A stretch of 64,000 nucleotides of DNA from Sporocytophaga myxococcoides DSM 11118. GTDB lineage: Bacteria; Bacteroidota; Bacteroidia; Cytophagales; Cytophagaceae. Made by a program: the position numbers and the translations under genes. The stretch lies in assembly GCF_000426725.1 (NCBI RefSeq), contig NZ_AUFX01000011.1, positions 244,356 to 308,355 of the forward strand, written 5' to 3'. This document shows positions 42,851-52,762 of the stretch, one piece after another. Each line of letters begins with the position of its first letter. The stretch's first letter is position 1. The notes under the pieces were generated by a model, which did no database searches, was not told the DNA's origin, and saw only the letters and a list, made by a program, of their open reading frames with translations.

Positions 42851-44626
42851 TTAACTGCGCTTTTTAAAGTGGTAATGATCCTGTGAAAACTCAGCAGCAA
42901 AAGCCAACAACTCCTGTTCATTTGTAACATAATATATATGCCAACCCATATTCATTAATCTCTTCACCTCTTCCTGTCTCCATTGTCTATTGGAGTGAAG
43001 TACAAGCGTACCAACACCTCCGGCATTTTTTAGCGCCCTTTCAATAATCGACCAATTACTTTCCCACTCACTAGTATCCTTCGCATCTTTTGTTGCATCG
43101 AGCATACTAAAGATATCATCATCTGTAACAATTACTATATGAGATTTCTTTTGCACTGGTTTGTCAAAAGGAGTTTTCAAACGAGGAATACCAAAAGAAT
43201 ACCCTGTTCCAAGATAAGAAGTAAGTAAAGTTAAAACCTCTTTATCAGAAGAGCTAAATCCTTTGGTCTCCATAAAACTGCCGGGTTCTCCTGAAAGACA
43301 ACCCATAACTTTAGCACCTGCCCTTAGAGCAGATAACCCTATTACGATAGCTGCAAGAACAGGCCAAGAAAAGCGTACTCTGGGATTGCCCATAGATCCG
43401 GAACAATCAATTCCTATATATACATCTAATGGGATTTTAGTTTCATTATCATCTTTATCTTCACCATAAATCCTCTTTACAGTATTGAATCCTGGAAAAA
43501 TTTCAGGAGCAGAAATTGCGGTTTCAATCCAGTCAATTTCATCTAAAGAGTCTCCGACATTCCAGCTTTCAGTGCCTTCAGGTAGAGAAAGCGATATGGG
43601 AGTTGAGTTTTCCGTTGGAAAGTCTACCAAATGCGGTAATGCTATTTCACGGTAATAATTATTGATGAGCTCTTGTTCTTGAGCATTCGGGTTAATCTGT
43701 TTTAAAAGGTCAATATATCTTCCCGGATTCATGTACCTTTGCCTGGGTCCCTCGCCTCCACTATCATTCTTACCTGGTAAACGACCACCTGCAAGGCCTT
43801 TACCATTTTCCCCTGTAGCTTCAGTTCTGGGATCTATAACACCGGCAATTTCTTCAGGATCAATTCCTGTAAGGCCTGACAATGCTCCTCCACCCATTCC
43901 TGCCTGTTCAGCATCCAGCACCAGAACAAATGATTGTCTTCCTTTCTGATACTCCTTATCTTCCATAAGATAAGGATACATAAGTGCAGCATAACGTCCA
44001 GCTCCGTCAAGCCATTGACGGGAATAACTTCTGATGAGTGACGATGCCAAAGAAGCATCGGCATCCAATGCAGGAGTTAATAGATTTGCAGACTTCGCCA
44101 GTGTTCCTTTTTTCAATTTCCAGAGGTATTCGTATGTGCGCATGTAAAATGTCCATACTTTTGAAGTTTCCTCTTCTTTATTAATCTGCTTGTAAACCCC
44201 CTCCATATCCAGTCCCTTTGTTCTTTGCAGACTATCATTAATCAGAAGATCTGCATAAAGATTTGCAACAAATGGTGTTCTATCTTCAATGCCAGCAAGT
44301 GCCCATCTTATCCTTGATAGCAAACCAGCATTGTCTCGCAGATTGGCAGGAGTAAAAAAATGATGACCAATTTCATGGGCAAGAATTTCCATTGCAAAAT
44401 CATACACTCCCTCTTCCACAATTTTTTGCAAATCAATAACAATCCTGTGGTCTGTTAACCTGATCATTGCAAAACTACCTGTAAGGCCCTCCGCTGCTGC
44501 CAGATCGGATGTAAGACACCATTCGGGTTCACGAAGTTTCACATAAGGATTCCATAGTTGTTTTGCCTTAGGCCAAACAGCTTTCCATTGGTCTAAGATT
44601 ATCTCTGCTGCTAGTTGTTCACTCAT
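42851..44626 (-). CDS. VWA-domain protein with zincin-like metalloprotease motif
   Basis: The 591-residue protein has an HEIGHH zinc site (residues 84-89) followed by NLYADLLIND, which in this family carries the next ligand, and a C-terminal von Willebrand A domain with a complete MIDAS opening, DCSGSMGNP (407-415), and VTDDDIFSML for the third Asp. The middle has a Gly-rich linker. A VWA protein next to a MoxR ATPase is a standard pair; the zincin part suggests the VWA protein is itself a protease or binds metal as a fold. It overlaps the previous gene by ATGA. Confidence 0.85.
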   Translation of the reverse strand: MSEQLAAEIILDQWKAVWPKAKQLWNPYVKLREPEWCLTSDLAAAEGLTGSFAMIRLTDHRIVIDLQKIVEEGVYDFAMEILAHEIGHHFFTPANLRDNAGLLSRIRWALAGIEDRTPFVANLYADLLINDSLQRTKGLDMEGVYKQINKEEETSKVWTFYMRTYEYLWKLKKGTLAKSANLLTPALDADASLASSLIRSYSRQWLDGAGRYAALMYPYLMEDKEYQKGRQSFVLVLDAEQAGMGGGALSGLTGIDPEEIAGVIDPRTEATGENGKGLAGGRLPGKNDSGGEGPRQRYMNPGRYIDLLKQINPNAQEQELINNYYREIALPHLVDFPTENSTPISLSLPEGTESWNVGDSLDEIDWIETAISAPEIFPGFNTVKRIYGEDKDDNETKIPLDVYIGIDCSGSMGNPRVRFSWPVLAAIVIGLSALRAGAKVMGCLSGEPGSFMETKGFSSSDKEVLTLLTSYLGTGYSFGIPRLKTPFDKPVQKKSHIVIVTDDDIFSMLDATKDAKDTSEWESNWSIIERALKNAGGVGTLVLHSNRQWRQEEVKRLMNMGWHIYYVTNEQELLAFAAEFSQDHYHFKKRS

Positions 44627-45576
44627 GCTGACCAGCCATAAACATATAAATAATGAGAACTTCTTCTTGTTATTACAAGTGTTGAATTACGGATCACACA
44701 GGACGTAATGTCTTCAAAAGGGACTATGGATTCTCCATGTTCTTTTTTAAAAGAAGCAAATGAAGACACATCTGCTTTCTGAAATATAATTTCAGGCAAT
44801 ACGGGAATCTCGGGTAATAATACCTGGCCAAACTGGTCTGCAAAAAATGCACAAGTCACTTTACCATCAGTCACTAAAATTTCATTTTCTATAAGAGCGA
44901 CCACAGGTGAAGAGAGAAAATAACCTCCATTACCTAAAAATCCACCCGACTCTCCCGCGAATGTGATTTTTTTATAATCTGGCCACTCATATTTTAAAGC
45001 ATTTTTAAGACTTATGTCTTTAGAAAAAACATCCTCCTGAAACTTCGGCAAAAAGGATAATTCATTGATAACTCTACTCCTAAGATGTGCCATTCCTGCT
45101 CCCCATGCATAAACTCTTCCAAGAGTTAACATTTCATCAAACGTATCACAATTACCTATTACCTTATCCATGCGGGAAATCCATAACAATACTTTATCAG
45201 GCTGAAAAAACCTGATTGCTTCTATACCGCTATCAATTGCCCTGACAGATCTTGAAGGGTTTGTAACCACTATTGAAGGAATTCTTTTTAACAGCTTCCA
45301 TGCAGCCATATATTCTTCTTCAAATATTACCCCTGTTTTATTTCCGAGAATTCGCAACAACTCTGAGAAGAACGCTTTGAAAACTACTGGTATTCTTTCT
45401 GGAAATAAGGCATCTATTTCAATAATAACAGGTTCTATTACCTTCAACATCCAGGAAGAAATTATTTTGCTATCAAGCGGTCCAAAATGCAATTCATGTG
45501 CTCTGCAAAGCAAGTTATAGGAATCTTGATTTTCCCTTAAATATTGTACGAGCGGCGCATACTTTATTTTTTCCAT
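44623..45576 (-). CDS. Uncharacterised protein of the MoxR-VWA operon
   Basis: The 317-residue protein has a helical N-terminal half (residues 1-195) and a beta-rich C-terminal third (GESGGFLGNGGYFLSSPVVALIENEILVTDGKVTCAFFADQFGQVLLPEIPVLPEIIF). It overlaps MoxR by 13 bases and the VWA gene by 4, so it is tightly coupled to both. In MoxR-VWA ternary systems a third member with a beta-propeller or bpX-like domain is often encoded here; whether this protein belongs there needs a profile search. No enzyme motif seen. Confidence 0.7.
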   Translation of the reverse strand: MEKIKYAPLVQYLRENQDSYNLLCRAHELHFGPLDSKIISSWMLKVIEPVIIEIDALFPERIPVVFKAFFSELLRILGNKTGVIFEEEYMAAWKLLKRIPSIVVTNPSRSVRAIDSGIEAIRFFQPDKVLLWISRMDKVIGNCDTFDEMLTLGRVYAWGAGMAHLRSRVINELSFLPKFQEDVFSKDISLKNALKYEWPDYKKITFAGESGGFLGNGGYFLSSPVVALIENEILVTDGKVTCAFFADQFGQVLLPEIPVLPEIIFQKADVSSFASFKKEHGESIVPFEDITSCVIRNSTLVITRRSSHYLYVYGWSA

Positions 45577-47156
45577 TGCAGCCAGCGTCTGTAATTGGTA
45601 TATCTTTGATGAAGATATTTAAGCTTAAGAATATCATCAAGTCTGTATCCATAAAGCTTTTTCTCCTGAGCCCACTTGTTCAGCTGTTTTTCAATCTCCA
45701 ACAGCCTTTTATCGATCTCTTTCATGGAAACATTTTCGAGCCCTTTTTTAAACTCAGCATCCATTGTCTCTACAGGATCATCTTTATCCAGATTCTGACT
45801 CATAAATTCTTCACAGGATAAATCAAATACTTTTCTCAACCAGACAATACGGTCTACCCTGTAGCTTTCATTTCCAGGCTGATCAAAGAATGGTGATTCA
45901 AGATGCGGAACTAATGTATCATGAAGGATAAAAGGAAGAATCTGTCTTACGTCTTCCAGTTCTACCTGACTGTTACCCCTGAAATAAGCCATTGCTTTAG
46001 CATATATGATTAATGTCATGATCTTGCGGACAGACATACCATTGATAGTCTGAGAGCCGAGGTCCTTCACATGATCTTTACCGGTTTCCCGTCTGAACAA
46101 ATTTTTAAAATCAAGGCCGGAAAGCTTTGCAGTGTCTTTGGTCATATATTCCAGCTTATCAGATGCTGCTTCAAAAAACTCAAACTGTCTGCAGAAAAAT
46201 TCAATGCGCTTTCTAACCGCGACAGGTAAAGTCACATTTCTGATCTGATCATTGATAGTATCCATCTCCTCTTCTGTGAAGATTATCTCTTCAGGAATCA
46301 TTGCTTCAGGTTTGTAGTTCAGTTCAATCCTTCTCTGAAGGTCATCAATAAACCTGGTATTAAAATGAAGAGCACGGATTACAATATCTATTCTGTCTTT
46401 AAGCGCTTCAATAACCTGATAGGTTCCACCTCCTGCATCATCGTTGGCAGTGAGGTACCACGCTGAAGGAGGGCATTCAAATATCTGATCAAAGATCTCT
46501 GCATAGTTATCTGATAAAACTGTAAGCAAAGCGGACTGTGTTCTTGTAGGAATACGGTTATATTCATCAATGATTTTAATCCTCATACCAAGCCATTTTC
46601 TCCATGCAATTCTGATATCAGAAGTTTTCTCAGCCTTTACCATATCAGCAGGTAAAGGATGACCAAGTAAATCTGAGATGGTCATTTGTGGCTGCCCATG
46701 TTGAATAGCTCTTAGAACATCAGTCTTGGAATACCCCGCCAACAGTCCCATAAGTATAGATGTTGCAGTCTTACCTCTGCCAGGTCCGCCGACTACAAGA
46801 CACTTTCCACGAACTGCAAGAGTAAGCAATGGGACAAGAACAAAGCTTGAATAACTTTGACCATTTGGCAAAACTACCTCAACTTTACTATCTCCGAAAA
46901 CGATTCTTTTAGAGTTTCCATCTTCATATTCAATATCATAAAATGGGCTTATAATAGCTGAATTTGTAATCCAGAAATAAGCCTGACGTAATTTTTCATC
47001 CAGACCACTCTTCCCGTTTTCAAGGGAAGTCTTTTCTTCCCCCTCATACAAATCTCTGATTTCAAATTTATTATTCCCCTCCGACTCCTGCGGATTTGTT
47101 GGTGCAGAAGGTACTTTTTGAAAAAGTCCAAATGATTTTTTTATAAAATCGCTCAT
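45564..47156 (-). CDS. MoxR-type AAA+ ATPase
   Basis: The 530-residue protein has an N-terminal extension (about 100 residues), then Walker A GGPGRGKTAT (residues 123-132), Walker B with IIDEYNRIPTRTQSALL (195-211, the canonical MoxR DE-N-R pattern), sensor 1 WYLTANDDAGGGTY and an arginine-finger region LKDRIDIVIRAL. MoxR ATPases act with VWA proteins as chaperones that load metal or assemble complexes. It opens the operon, 43 bases after nadR on the same strand. Confidence 0.92.
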   Translation of the reverse strand: MSDFIKKSFGLFQKVPSAPTNPQESEGNNKFEIRDLYEGEEKTSLENGKSGLDEKLRQAYFWITNSAIISPFYDIEYEDGNSKRIVFGDSKVEVVLPNGQSYSSFVLVPLLTLAVRGKCLVVGGPGRGKTATSILMGLLAGYSKTDVLRAIQHGQPQMTISDLLGHPLPADMVKAEKTSDIRIAWRKWLGMRIKIIDEYNRIPTRTQSALLTVLSDNYAEIFDQIFECPPSAWYLTANDDAGGGTYQVIEALKDRIDIVIRALHFNTRFIDDLQRRIELNYKPEAMIPEEIIFTEEEMDTINDQIRNVTLPVAVRKRIEFFCRQFEFFEAASDKLEYMTKDTAKLSGLDFKNLFRRETGKDHVKDLGSQTINGMSVRKIMTLIIYAKAMAYFRGNSQVELEDVRQILPFILHDTLVPHLESPFFDQPGNESYRVDRIVWLRKVFDLSCEEFMSQNLDKDDPVETMDAEFKKGLENVSMKEIDKRLLEIEKQLNKWAQEKKLYGYRLDDILKLKYLHQRYTNYRRWLQWKK

Positions 47157-47199
47157 ATGTTAAAACTGTTTCAGCTATTGCTGTATAAATTGAAAGTCA

Positions 47200-48195
47200 C
47201 TATAAAACTGGAAATTTCTGAAAAGTCTTTAGAACCTTTTTAACCTTATTTACTCTTTCAGCAAGTGAACCACTCAGTAAAATATAAGGAATATTTCTGA
47301 CAATCAGGTCTTCCATGATTTGTATCTGAAACTCAGATCTCTGAACATCCCCTGAACGATCCCATGTGTCTTCATAAGGTATATCTGTATCACATAAGAA
47401 AAAAAGATCATATCTTTTCTCTGCTTGTTTGGCTAGCAAATTTAATCCACCACTTACCTCATTATGATAATATAAAGAAAACATATAGGTCGTTATAGCA
47501 TTGGTATCTGTAAATAAATATTTATTTGCCATGTACAGTTGCTGATCTTCCCGAAGTAAATGTCCTTCTGCTATTTCGGTCAGCTGATTCAGAGAAAGTC
47601 TTCTGTCTTCTTGGTGTAATTCCCAATATTCACGGCCATATTCAGGCATCCAGACTGTATCATAATCTTCTGCGAGCTTTCTAGCCAAGGTAGTTTTTCC
47701 TGTTGACGGAGCTCCCAGGAATACCACATTTATTATAAAATCCTTATAAACCACGGGAGACAAATAATTTTTATTTAAAAAAACATCCTCTCTCACCAAC
47801 GTTCCTGATACTGGTACTACAGTCCTTGACCTATCTACTTCTCTATTTACTGCGCCAAGAGCTTTACTCATATGATCTCCATAAAATTCACTTGAAAAGA
47901 AATGTGTTATTTTTCTTCCATTTAGCAATCCAGAGATATAATCTTCCTGGATTTTTTTTATTTCAGGTGTATCACCTGTAACAGCAGGACCATTTATTCC
48001 TTCTATTACTTCAACCTTCGGATAAAGTGAACGGATCCAAGATGCTCTCACTTTTAATGGTATATCCGTCACCTCAGGTGCATCATAGACTACAACGATA
48101 ACATGATCTGTCTCACGAATAGCGGTTTCAATAATGTATTGATGGCCTTTATGCAAAGGAGCAAATTTACCAAGAGTTAGTCCTGTAGTTTTCAT
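47200..48195 (-). CDS. nadR: NadR-like nicotinamide-nucleotide adenylyltransferase and ribosylnicotinamide kinase
   Basis: The 331-residue protein has a nucleotidyltransferase domain with GKFAPLHKGHQ (His15 and His18 of the (H/T)xGH site) and a kinase domain with Walker A GAPSTGKT (161-168) and SGDVQRSEFQIQI. The repressor HTH part of enterobacterial NadR is absent, so it is a two-domain salvage enzyme converting nicotinamide riboside to NAD. Its start overlaps the pnuC stop by four bases; transporter and kinase trap the substrate in the cell. Confidence 0.93.
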   Translation of the reverse strand: MKTTGLTLGKFAPLHKGHQYIIETAIRETDHVIVVVYDAPEVTDIPLKVRASWIRSLYPKVEVIEGINGPAVTGDTPEIKKIQEDYISGLLNGRKITHFFSSEFYGDHMSKALGAVNREVDRSRTVVPVSGTLVREDVFLNKNYLSPVVYKDFIINVVFLGAPSTGKTTLARKLAEDYDTVWMPEYGREYWELHQEDRRLSLNQLTEIAEGHLLREDQQLYMANKYLFTDTNAITTYMFSLYYHNEVSGGLNLLAKQAEKRYDLFFLCDTDIPYEDTWDRSGDVQRSEFQIQIMEDLIVRNIPYILLSGSLAERVNKVKKVLKTFQKFPVL

Positions 48196-48767
48196 TTAAT
48201 CAAAACAGATTTAGTCTGATAATAATCTTTACGCCATTCCACAAGTCCCATAATAGCCAGAAACAGGAATACTATATACAAGCCTGTAGTCCAATAAAGT
48301 TCTTTATACCAATAAACATAGACAGCCACAACATCAGTAATAATCCAGAAAATCCACGATTCAAGCTTTTTCCTTGACATGAGCCACTGCGCTATCAAAC
48401 TACCGGACATAATAAAAGAATCCGGATAAGGAAAAGAAGCATCTGTATATCTTGTTAGTAAAAATCCCAGTATAAAAGATGAGATTAAACATACAAACAC
48501 ATACATATACATAAACTTACCTTCAGTGCTTACACCAGAAGATTGAGTACCTGATTTGTTCATGGACCAATGATACCATCCATAAATACTAAGGAGGACA
48601 TAAATGACATGCAAAACCATATCTGCATAAAGTTTTGCCTGGTAAAAAACAAAAATATAAAGAAATACCTGAACAAGGCCGGCTGGCCAGCAAGCAATAT
48701 GCTGCCTTATGGTCAGCACTACACAAATAATTCCGAAAATTGTTGCTATGATTTCTATTTCAGACAT
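48192..48767 (-). CDS. pnuC: PnuC nicotinamide riboside transporter
   Basis: The 191-residue protein has six to seven hydrophobic helices and the family motifs ARQHIACWPAGLVQVFLYIFVFYQAKLYADM (here IRQHIACWP) and VYVYWYKELYWTTGLYIVFL. Coupling to nadR (ATGA overlap) shows the substrate to be nicotinamide riboside rather than thiamine. It starts a possible seven-gene transcription unit with the MoxR operon. The 271 bases beyond it hold no recognised feature. Confidence 0.92.
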   Translation of the reverse strand: MSEIEIIATIFGIICVVLTIRQHIACWPAGLVQVFLYIFVFYQAKLYADMVLHVIYVLLSIYGWYHWSMNKSGTQSSGVSTEGKFMYMYVFVCLISSFILGFLLTRYTDASFPYPDSFIMSGSLIAQWLMSRKKLESWIFWIITDVVAVYVYWYKELYWTTGLYIVFLFLAIMGLVEWRKDYYQTKSVLIK

Positions 48768-49038
48768 GTAACTTTAATAACATTATTATAACCTTAGTCC
48801 ATATTTATAAATGGTTCAGTCCTGCATCTTTTTTCAGAACTACTGACTGATCCCACATTATAAATATACTACATATAAAAAATCAGAACAACCTAATATT
48901 AATTTCGTTTCTAAAAATAGATTCAATAAAAAGCATTTACAAAAATAAAAGCGTGTTGTACTTCCTGGTGTTAGAGATTAAGCTGGTTCTTCTTAAACTT
49001 GAGTTAATAAAATATTGTTTTTCTGTAGCTTTCAACAA

Positions 49039-50952
49039 TTAAAATAATGCAGGCCTATTCCTGATTTCGTTTTTTCGATGTTCCCAATACGCAATCAACT
49101 CTTCAGGCTGCATCGTCTTCATTTGCTTCCATTTGATCTTTGGATCGTAATAGTAATTTTTGCTTACTTCATGTATAAATGATTTAGTGTCATTTAAAAA
49201 CATATTTAAGTGTTTGTAATCGCTTTCTTTAAATTCTTCTAAAAGCTTATCAATTATTGAATCGGCACAGGATTCATGCAGAATCATTGATCTGGTAAGT
49301 TCAAGAATAGCTTGTTTTTCGTTATTCTGAAACAAGGCAATACGCATGAGTAACTCATAGGGATAACTCAGAAAACCTTCTGATTGTATTTCTACTTCAT
49401 CTGCAATTTGTTTTAAATCGGATAATCCTGGTTTGACAATATTCCCTTCATAAGTATAACAATATTCCAAAAATTCTGCATATCGAAGATTCATTGAGGG
49501 ATTGTATTTTATCTGTTCAAAGTATTTCTTATAAATGGCCTGAGCTTCCTCCATTGCCTTGTCTGCCATTACGGATCCATGTTTTATTAAATTGATTTCT
49601 GCAATCTCTTTCCATAGATTTGCAGTGTAATACACTTCCAGAGCACAATCGCTTGAAGCTCTCAATAGTGGCTCATATAAAGAAATTGTCTTTAATAAAA
49701 AGTCAACACGTTTATTTGCTAATCCTATTTGATTGAAAAACTGAGCACACTCATGCAAATCCATATGACTGGTTTCTTGCGGATTATAGGCCAGTGCTTT
49801 TTCAGCCCAACATAATGCAATCATTTCAGGGAAAATGCCATTAATCTTTTTCCAATCAAGATATTCTTTTAAATGCTGATAAGCTAAGGCTATCGGATAA
49901 GCTATAGATGCGCCATAGGTAGATTCCAAAACAAACATTTCCCGCTCGCATGATTCTCTGGCTTTGAGTTGCATATATTGCCAATGTCTATCACCACTCA
50001 ATGGCATATATATTAATTGCAATAAGGTAGACCATGAAGCTTTTTCAGGCAAAAAAGCCGTTGCTTTTTTGATTTCGGTTAATGCGTGAGACCAATGCAT
50101 AAAGGCATGACGTGTATCTACCTCCATCACCATGCGGTGAGCAAGTGAAATCAATCTGTGGATTTCCAATGCTTCATTCGGATCAGAAAGGAGGTAGTTA
50201 TTGAAAGAGTCAATTGTATCTTCCAAAATAAATGGAGCCTTTTCAGGAGCGTCATTACAAGCCTGCTCTAGTAATATATGCAAAGCAAAACTGCGATGCT
50301 GCCACTTTTTTTCATCCAACAAAAGTTCCATATTCTCAACCATGGGTAATAGATGCTGCATACCTGCTTCAGTTAGCTTGCCACAAGCATGGTCATAGTT
50401 CATATCCCAGAACAAATTACTATATCCGTTCAATGCCAGATCTTCCTTTTCTAACCTGGAAGTATAAACAGTTTTAGTTTGTTCAAAAAGTTCATTTAAA
50501 CCTTCGATGTCACAATTGGAAACAAATCTTTTAATTTGCTCATGAAAAACTGAAACCTCATATGGCTCATTTAATAAGTGATTTGTGACAACTGTGTGCT
50601 GAAGATAAGTCATATAATTATCGTCAGATATAGACTGAAAATACTCTTCACCAATGAAATAATACTTGAAATAAACATGCTCCTGATCAGATACTGTTTG
50701 CTTGCGAAGAGCATTCAAGCGGAGCCGTAATTCTTCGATCGAACAAAACTCAAAATTGGACTTTGTTTCGGGAGCTATTCCCGAATGCTCAATCACGACG
50801 AATGGGAAAGTTATTATTGCAATTTCATAGCAATAAGCATGAGCTTGTATTTCGGATGTCAATGTATTCAAATAAGCAATAGCTTGTTCTTTGCAAGAAC
50901 ATATAGCAACCAGCCATGCCTCTGTTTGTTGCTTAACTTCTATAACGTACAT
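49039..50952 (-). CDS. Uncharacterised helical-repeat protein of the 49-59 kb cluster
   Basis: The 637-residue soluble protein is helix-rich throughout and resembles an alpha-solenoid (for example NPQETSHMDLHECAQFFNQIGLANKRVDFLLKTISLYEPLL). Several segments suggest diverged TPR-like repeats, but no clear consensus. The N-terminus starts MYVIEVKQQTEAWLVAICSCKEQAIAYLNT, without signal peptide, so it is cytoplasmic. It is the last of five genes in one direction, 49 bases after the LRR gene. Family not recognised. Confidence 0.65.
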   Translation of the reverse strand: MYVIEVKQQTEAWLVAICSCKEQAIAYLNTLTSEIQAHAYCYEIAIITFPFVVIEHSGIAPETKSNFEFCSIEELRLRLNALRKQTVSDQEHVYFKYYFIGEEYFQSISDDNYMTYLQHTVVTNHLLNEPYEVSVFHEQIKRFVSNCDIEGLNELFEQTKTVYTSRLEKEDLALNGYSNLFWDMNYDHACGKLTEAGMQHLLPMVENMELLLDEKKWQHRSFALHILLEQACNDAPEKAPFILEDTIDSFNNYLLSDPNEALEIHRLISLAHRMVMEVDTRHAFMHWSHALTEIKKATAFLPEKASWSTLLQLIYMPLSGDRHWQYMQLKARESCEREMFVLESTYGASIAYPIALAYQHLKEYLDWKKINGIFPEMIALCWAEKALAYNPQETSHMDLHECAQFFNQIGLANKRVDFLLKTISLYEPLLRASSDCALEVYYTANLWKEIAEINLIKHGSVMADKAMEEAQAIYKKYFEQIKYNPSMNLRYAEFLEYCYTYEGNIVKPGLSDLKQIADEVEIQSEGFLSYPYELLMRIALFQNNEKQAILELTRSMILHESCADSIIDKLLEEFKESDYKHLNMFLNDTKSFIHEVSKNYYYDPKIKWKQMKTMQPEELIAYWEHRKNEIRNRPALF

Positions 50953-51001
50953 ACTAAAAAATTTAACTTACAATGCTCATATGAGTAAGTAACTATATCG
51001 T

Positions 51002-52711
51002 TTATTTTTTAAGACTTTTCATATAATCAAACAAATGCTTATACTCAGGTGGTAGTTTATTTTCCAACACATTTCCATCATTGATGTATAATTTCTTCAT
51101 CCCAATCATCGATTCCGGGAGGGTTGTTATATTGTTAAGAATTATAGTTAAGTATTCCAGCTGGTCTAGTTTATCAATATCTTCTGGTAAACTTATTAGT
51201 TCATTCGCACCAAGATCTAATCGCCTGAGGCCCTTTAGTTCCAGAATTACAGATGGAAAATCTTCTATTTTATTTGAAAATAAATTCAATTCTTTAAGTT
51301 CATTCAGTTTACCTAGTTCGGGAGAAATTTTCTTTATGTTACCATAAGTCATTGACAGCTTTTGAAGCTTTGGAAAATTTGAAATGGCATCAGGAATTTC
51401 AGTTATCGCAGTACTCATCTCCAGATGAGTCAGATTTTTCAAACGTTCTATTTCTGGAATCCATGTATTGATATGTTTAGCTCCAAAGACTAATCCCTTT
51501 ACACTATCCGGATCCAGCAATGCTTCCTGCAGGTTTATAGGCAACTTATTAAAATACTCTTCTTTCATGTCTGAGGGGATATCGGAAGATGAATTGGAAG
51601 TCGTAGCTGGTCGCACTACAAATACTCCTCCTCCCATCCGATTGTCACCCATATTTTGGGAAGACTCTATAAATACAAGTGAATGCTCGGTTCTCAAATG
51701 CTTAGGTAATCTGAACGTACGAAGTCCTAAATTATAATTGGGAATAAAATCTACCTTTACAACCTCTAAAATCTTTATTTTAAAAACATCTCCCTTCACT
51801 TTAAAACGAACATAAGTAGTACCTGAAGCATCACCAGGAACATATATCGGTATCCCTCCGAGCTTCATGATTCCTTGCCAACCGGAAGAGTAATCCTTTA
51901 TGTATCGTTTAATACTAAACTCCTTATTAAATCCTAATCTCCAATGCACAAAGGGATTGGTAACTGTAGTTTCAAGCGGAATCATATCGAGTGATGGCTC
52001 TGATTGCGGATATGCTTTATGGTTGCGAATTGCTGGAGTATAGCAATCGTCAAAATTATTAATGGTTCGGTCTTCCTGAGAAGTGCGGAACATACGACCA
52101 TTTCGCAAGCCTGAAAGCAAAATTTCAACCTTACCCTCGCGTTTGAATATTACACCTGCCTGATGGTCATTATCATTAGATGTACGGAGATTAACGAACT
52201 CTACATACTCAGCGGTTTTGTATAATTCCAGATAGTTTTTTTCAAAATCTTCTTCACTGAAATCCAGCGTCGAATTATGTATTTTATGATAAGCTATTGC
52301 ATCAGTTTTTCCTGTTTCAAGAAAAGGGATATAATTGTAGGGACCGTAAAAGCAGCCACTGCGATAAGAAAAGTTTAAGGGTGTTTCAAATGAAAAAATA
52401 ACAGATCCTATTTCGTCCAGCAATGAATAGGCATAACCTTCCGTCTTTGCATATGTTTCATATACTCTGAAGCGACCATTTTTGTCAAGGCTTGAATAAA
52501 CCAAGTATTGTTTTAATGAAGGGATATAAAAATAGCGAGGATAATACACACGACCACGAAGGACTGGCCCCAGCTCATATTTGCCGGAACTACTTAATAT
52601 TGTATTGCGGAACAGGTACTTATATTTCAAGGTATTTTGTGCTTGCGCAACCAGGAACAAACCGAGTAAACATATAGGAAGCAATACAAAAAGTCCTATC
52701 ACCTTAATCAT
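51002..52711 (-). CDS. Exported protein with C-terminal leucine-rich repeats
   Basis: The 569-residue protein has a signal peptide (GLFVLLPICLLGLFLVAQAQ). Residues ~25-390 form an unrecognised, aromatic-rich domain (FRNTILSSSGKYELG, VHWRLGFNKEFSIKRYI). Residues ~420-540 hold about six LRRs of the LxxLxLxxNxIxxLP type (LKELNLFSNKIEDFPSVILELKGLRRL). The single-protein combination of unknown exported domain plus LRR is unusual. It lies between a cytoplasmic giant and a helical-repeat gene with gaps of 51 and 49 bases. Confidence 0.72.
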   Translation of the reverse strand: MIKVIGLFVLLPICLLGLFLVAQAQNTLKYKYLFRNTILSSSGKYELGPVLRGRVYYPRYFYIPSLKQYLVYSSLDKNGRFRVYETYAKTEGYAYSLLDEIGSVIFSFETPLNFSYRSGCFYGPYNYIPFLETGKTDAIAYHKIHNSTLDFSEEDFEKNYLELYKTAEYVEFVNLRTSNDNDHQAGVIFKREGKVEILLSGLRNGRMFRTSQEDRTINNFDDCYTPAIRNHKAYPQSEPSLDMIPLETTVTNPFVHWRLGFNKEFSIKRYIKDYSSGWQGIMKLGGIPIYVPGDASGTTYVRFKVKGDVFKIKILEVVKVDFIPNYNLGLRTFRLPKHLRTEHSLVFIESSQNMGDNRMGGGVFVVRPATTSNSSSDIPSDMKEEYFNKLPINLQEALLDPDSVKGLVFGAKHINTWIPEIERLKNLTHLEMSTAITEIPDAISNFPKLQKLSMTYGNIKKISPELGKLNELKELNLFSNKIEDFPSVILELKGLRRLDLGANELISLPEDIDKLDQLEYLTIILNNITTLPESMIGMKKLYINDGNVLENKLPPEYKHLFDYMKSLKK

Positions 52712-52762
52712 CTTATTTATTTTGTTATTGTCACAATTTCAAATTAAAAGATTTTAAACTTA

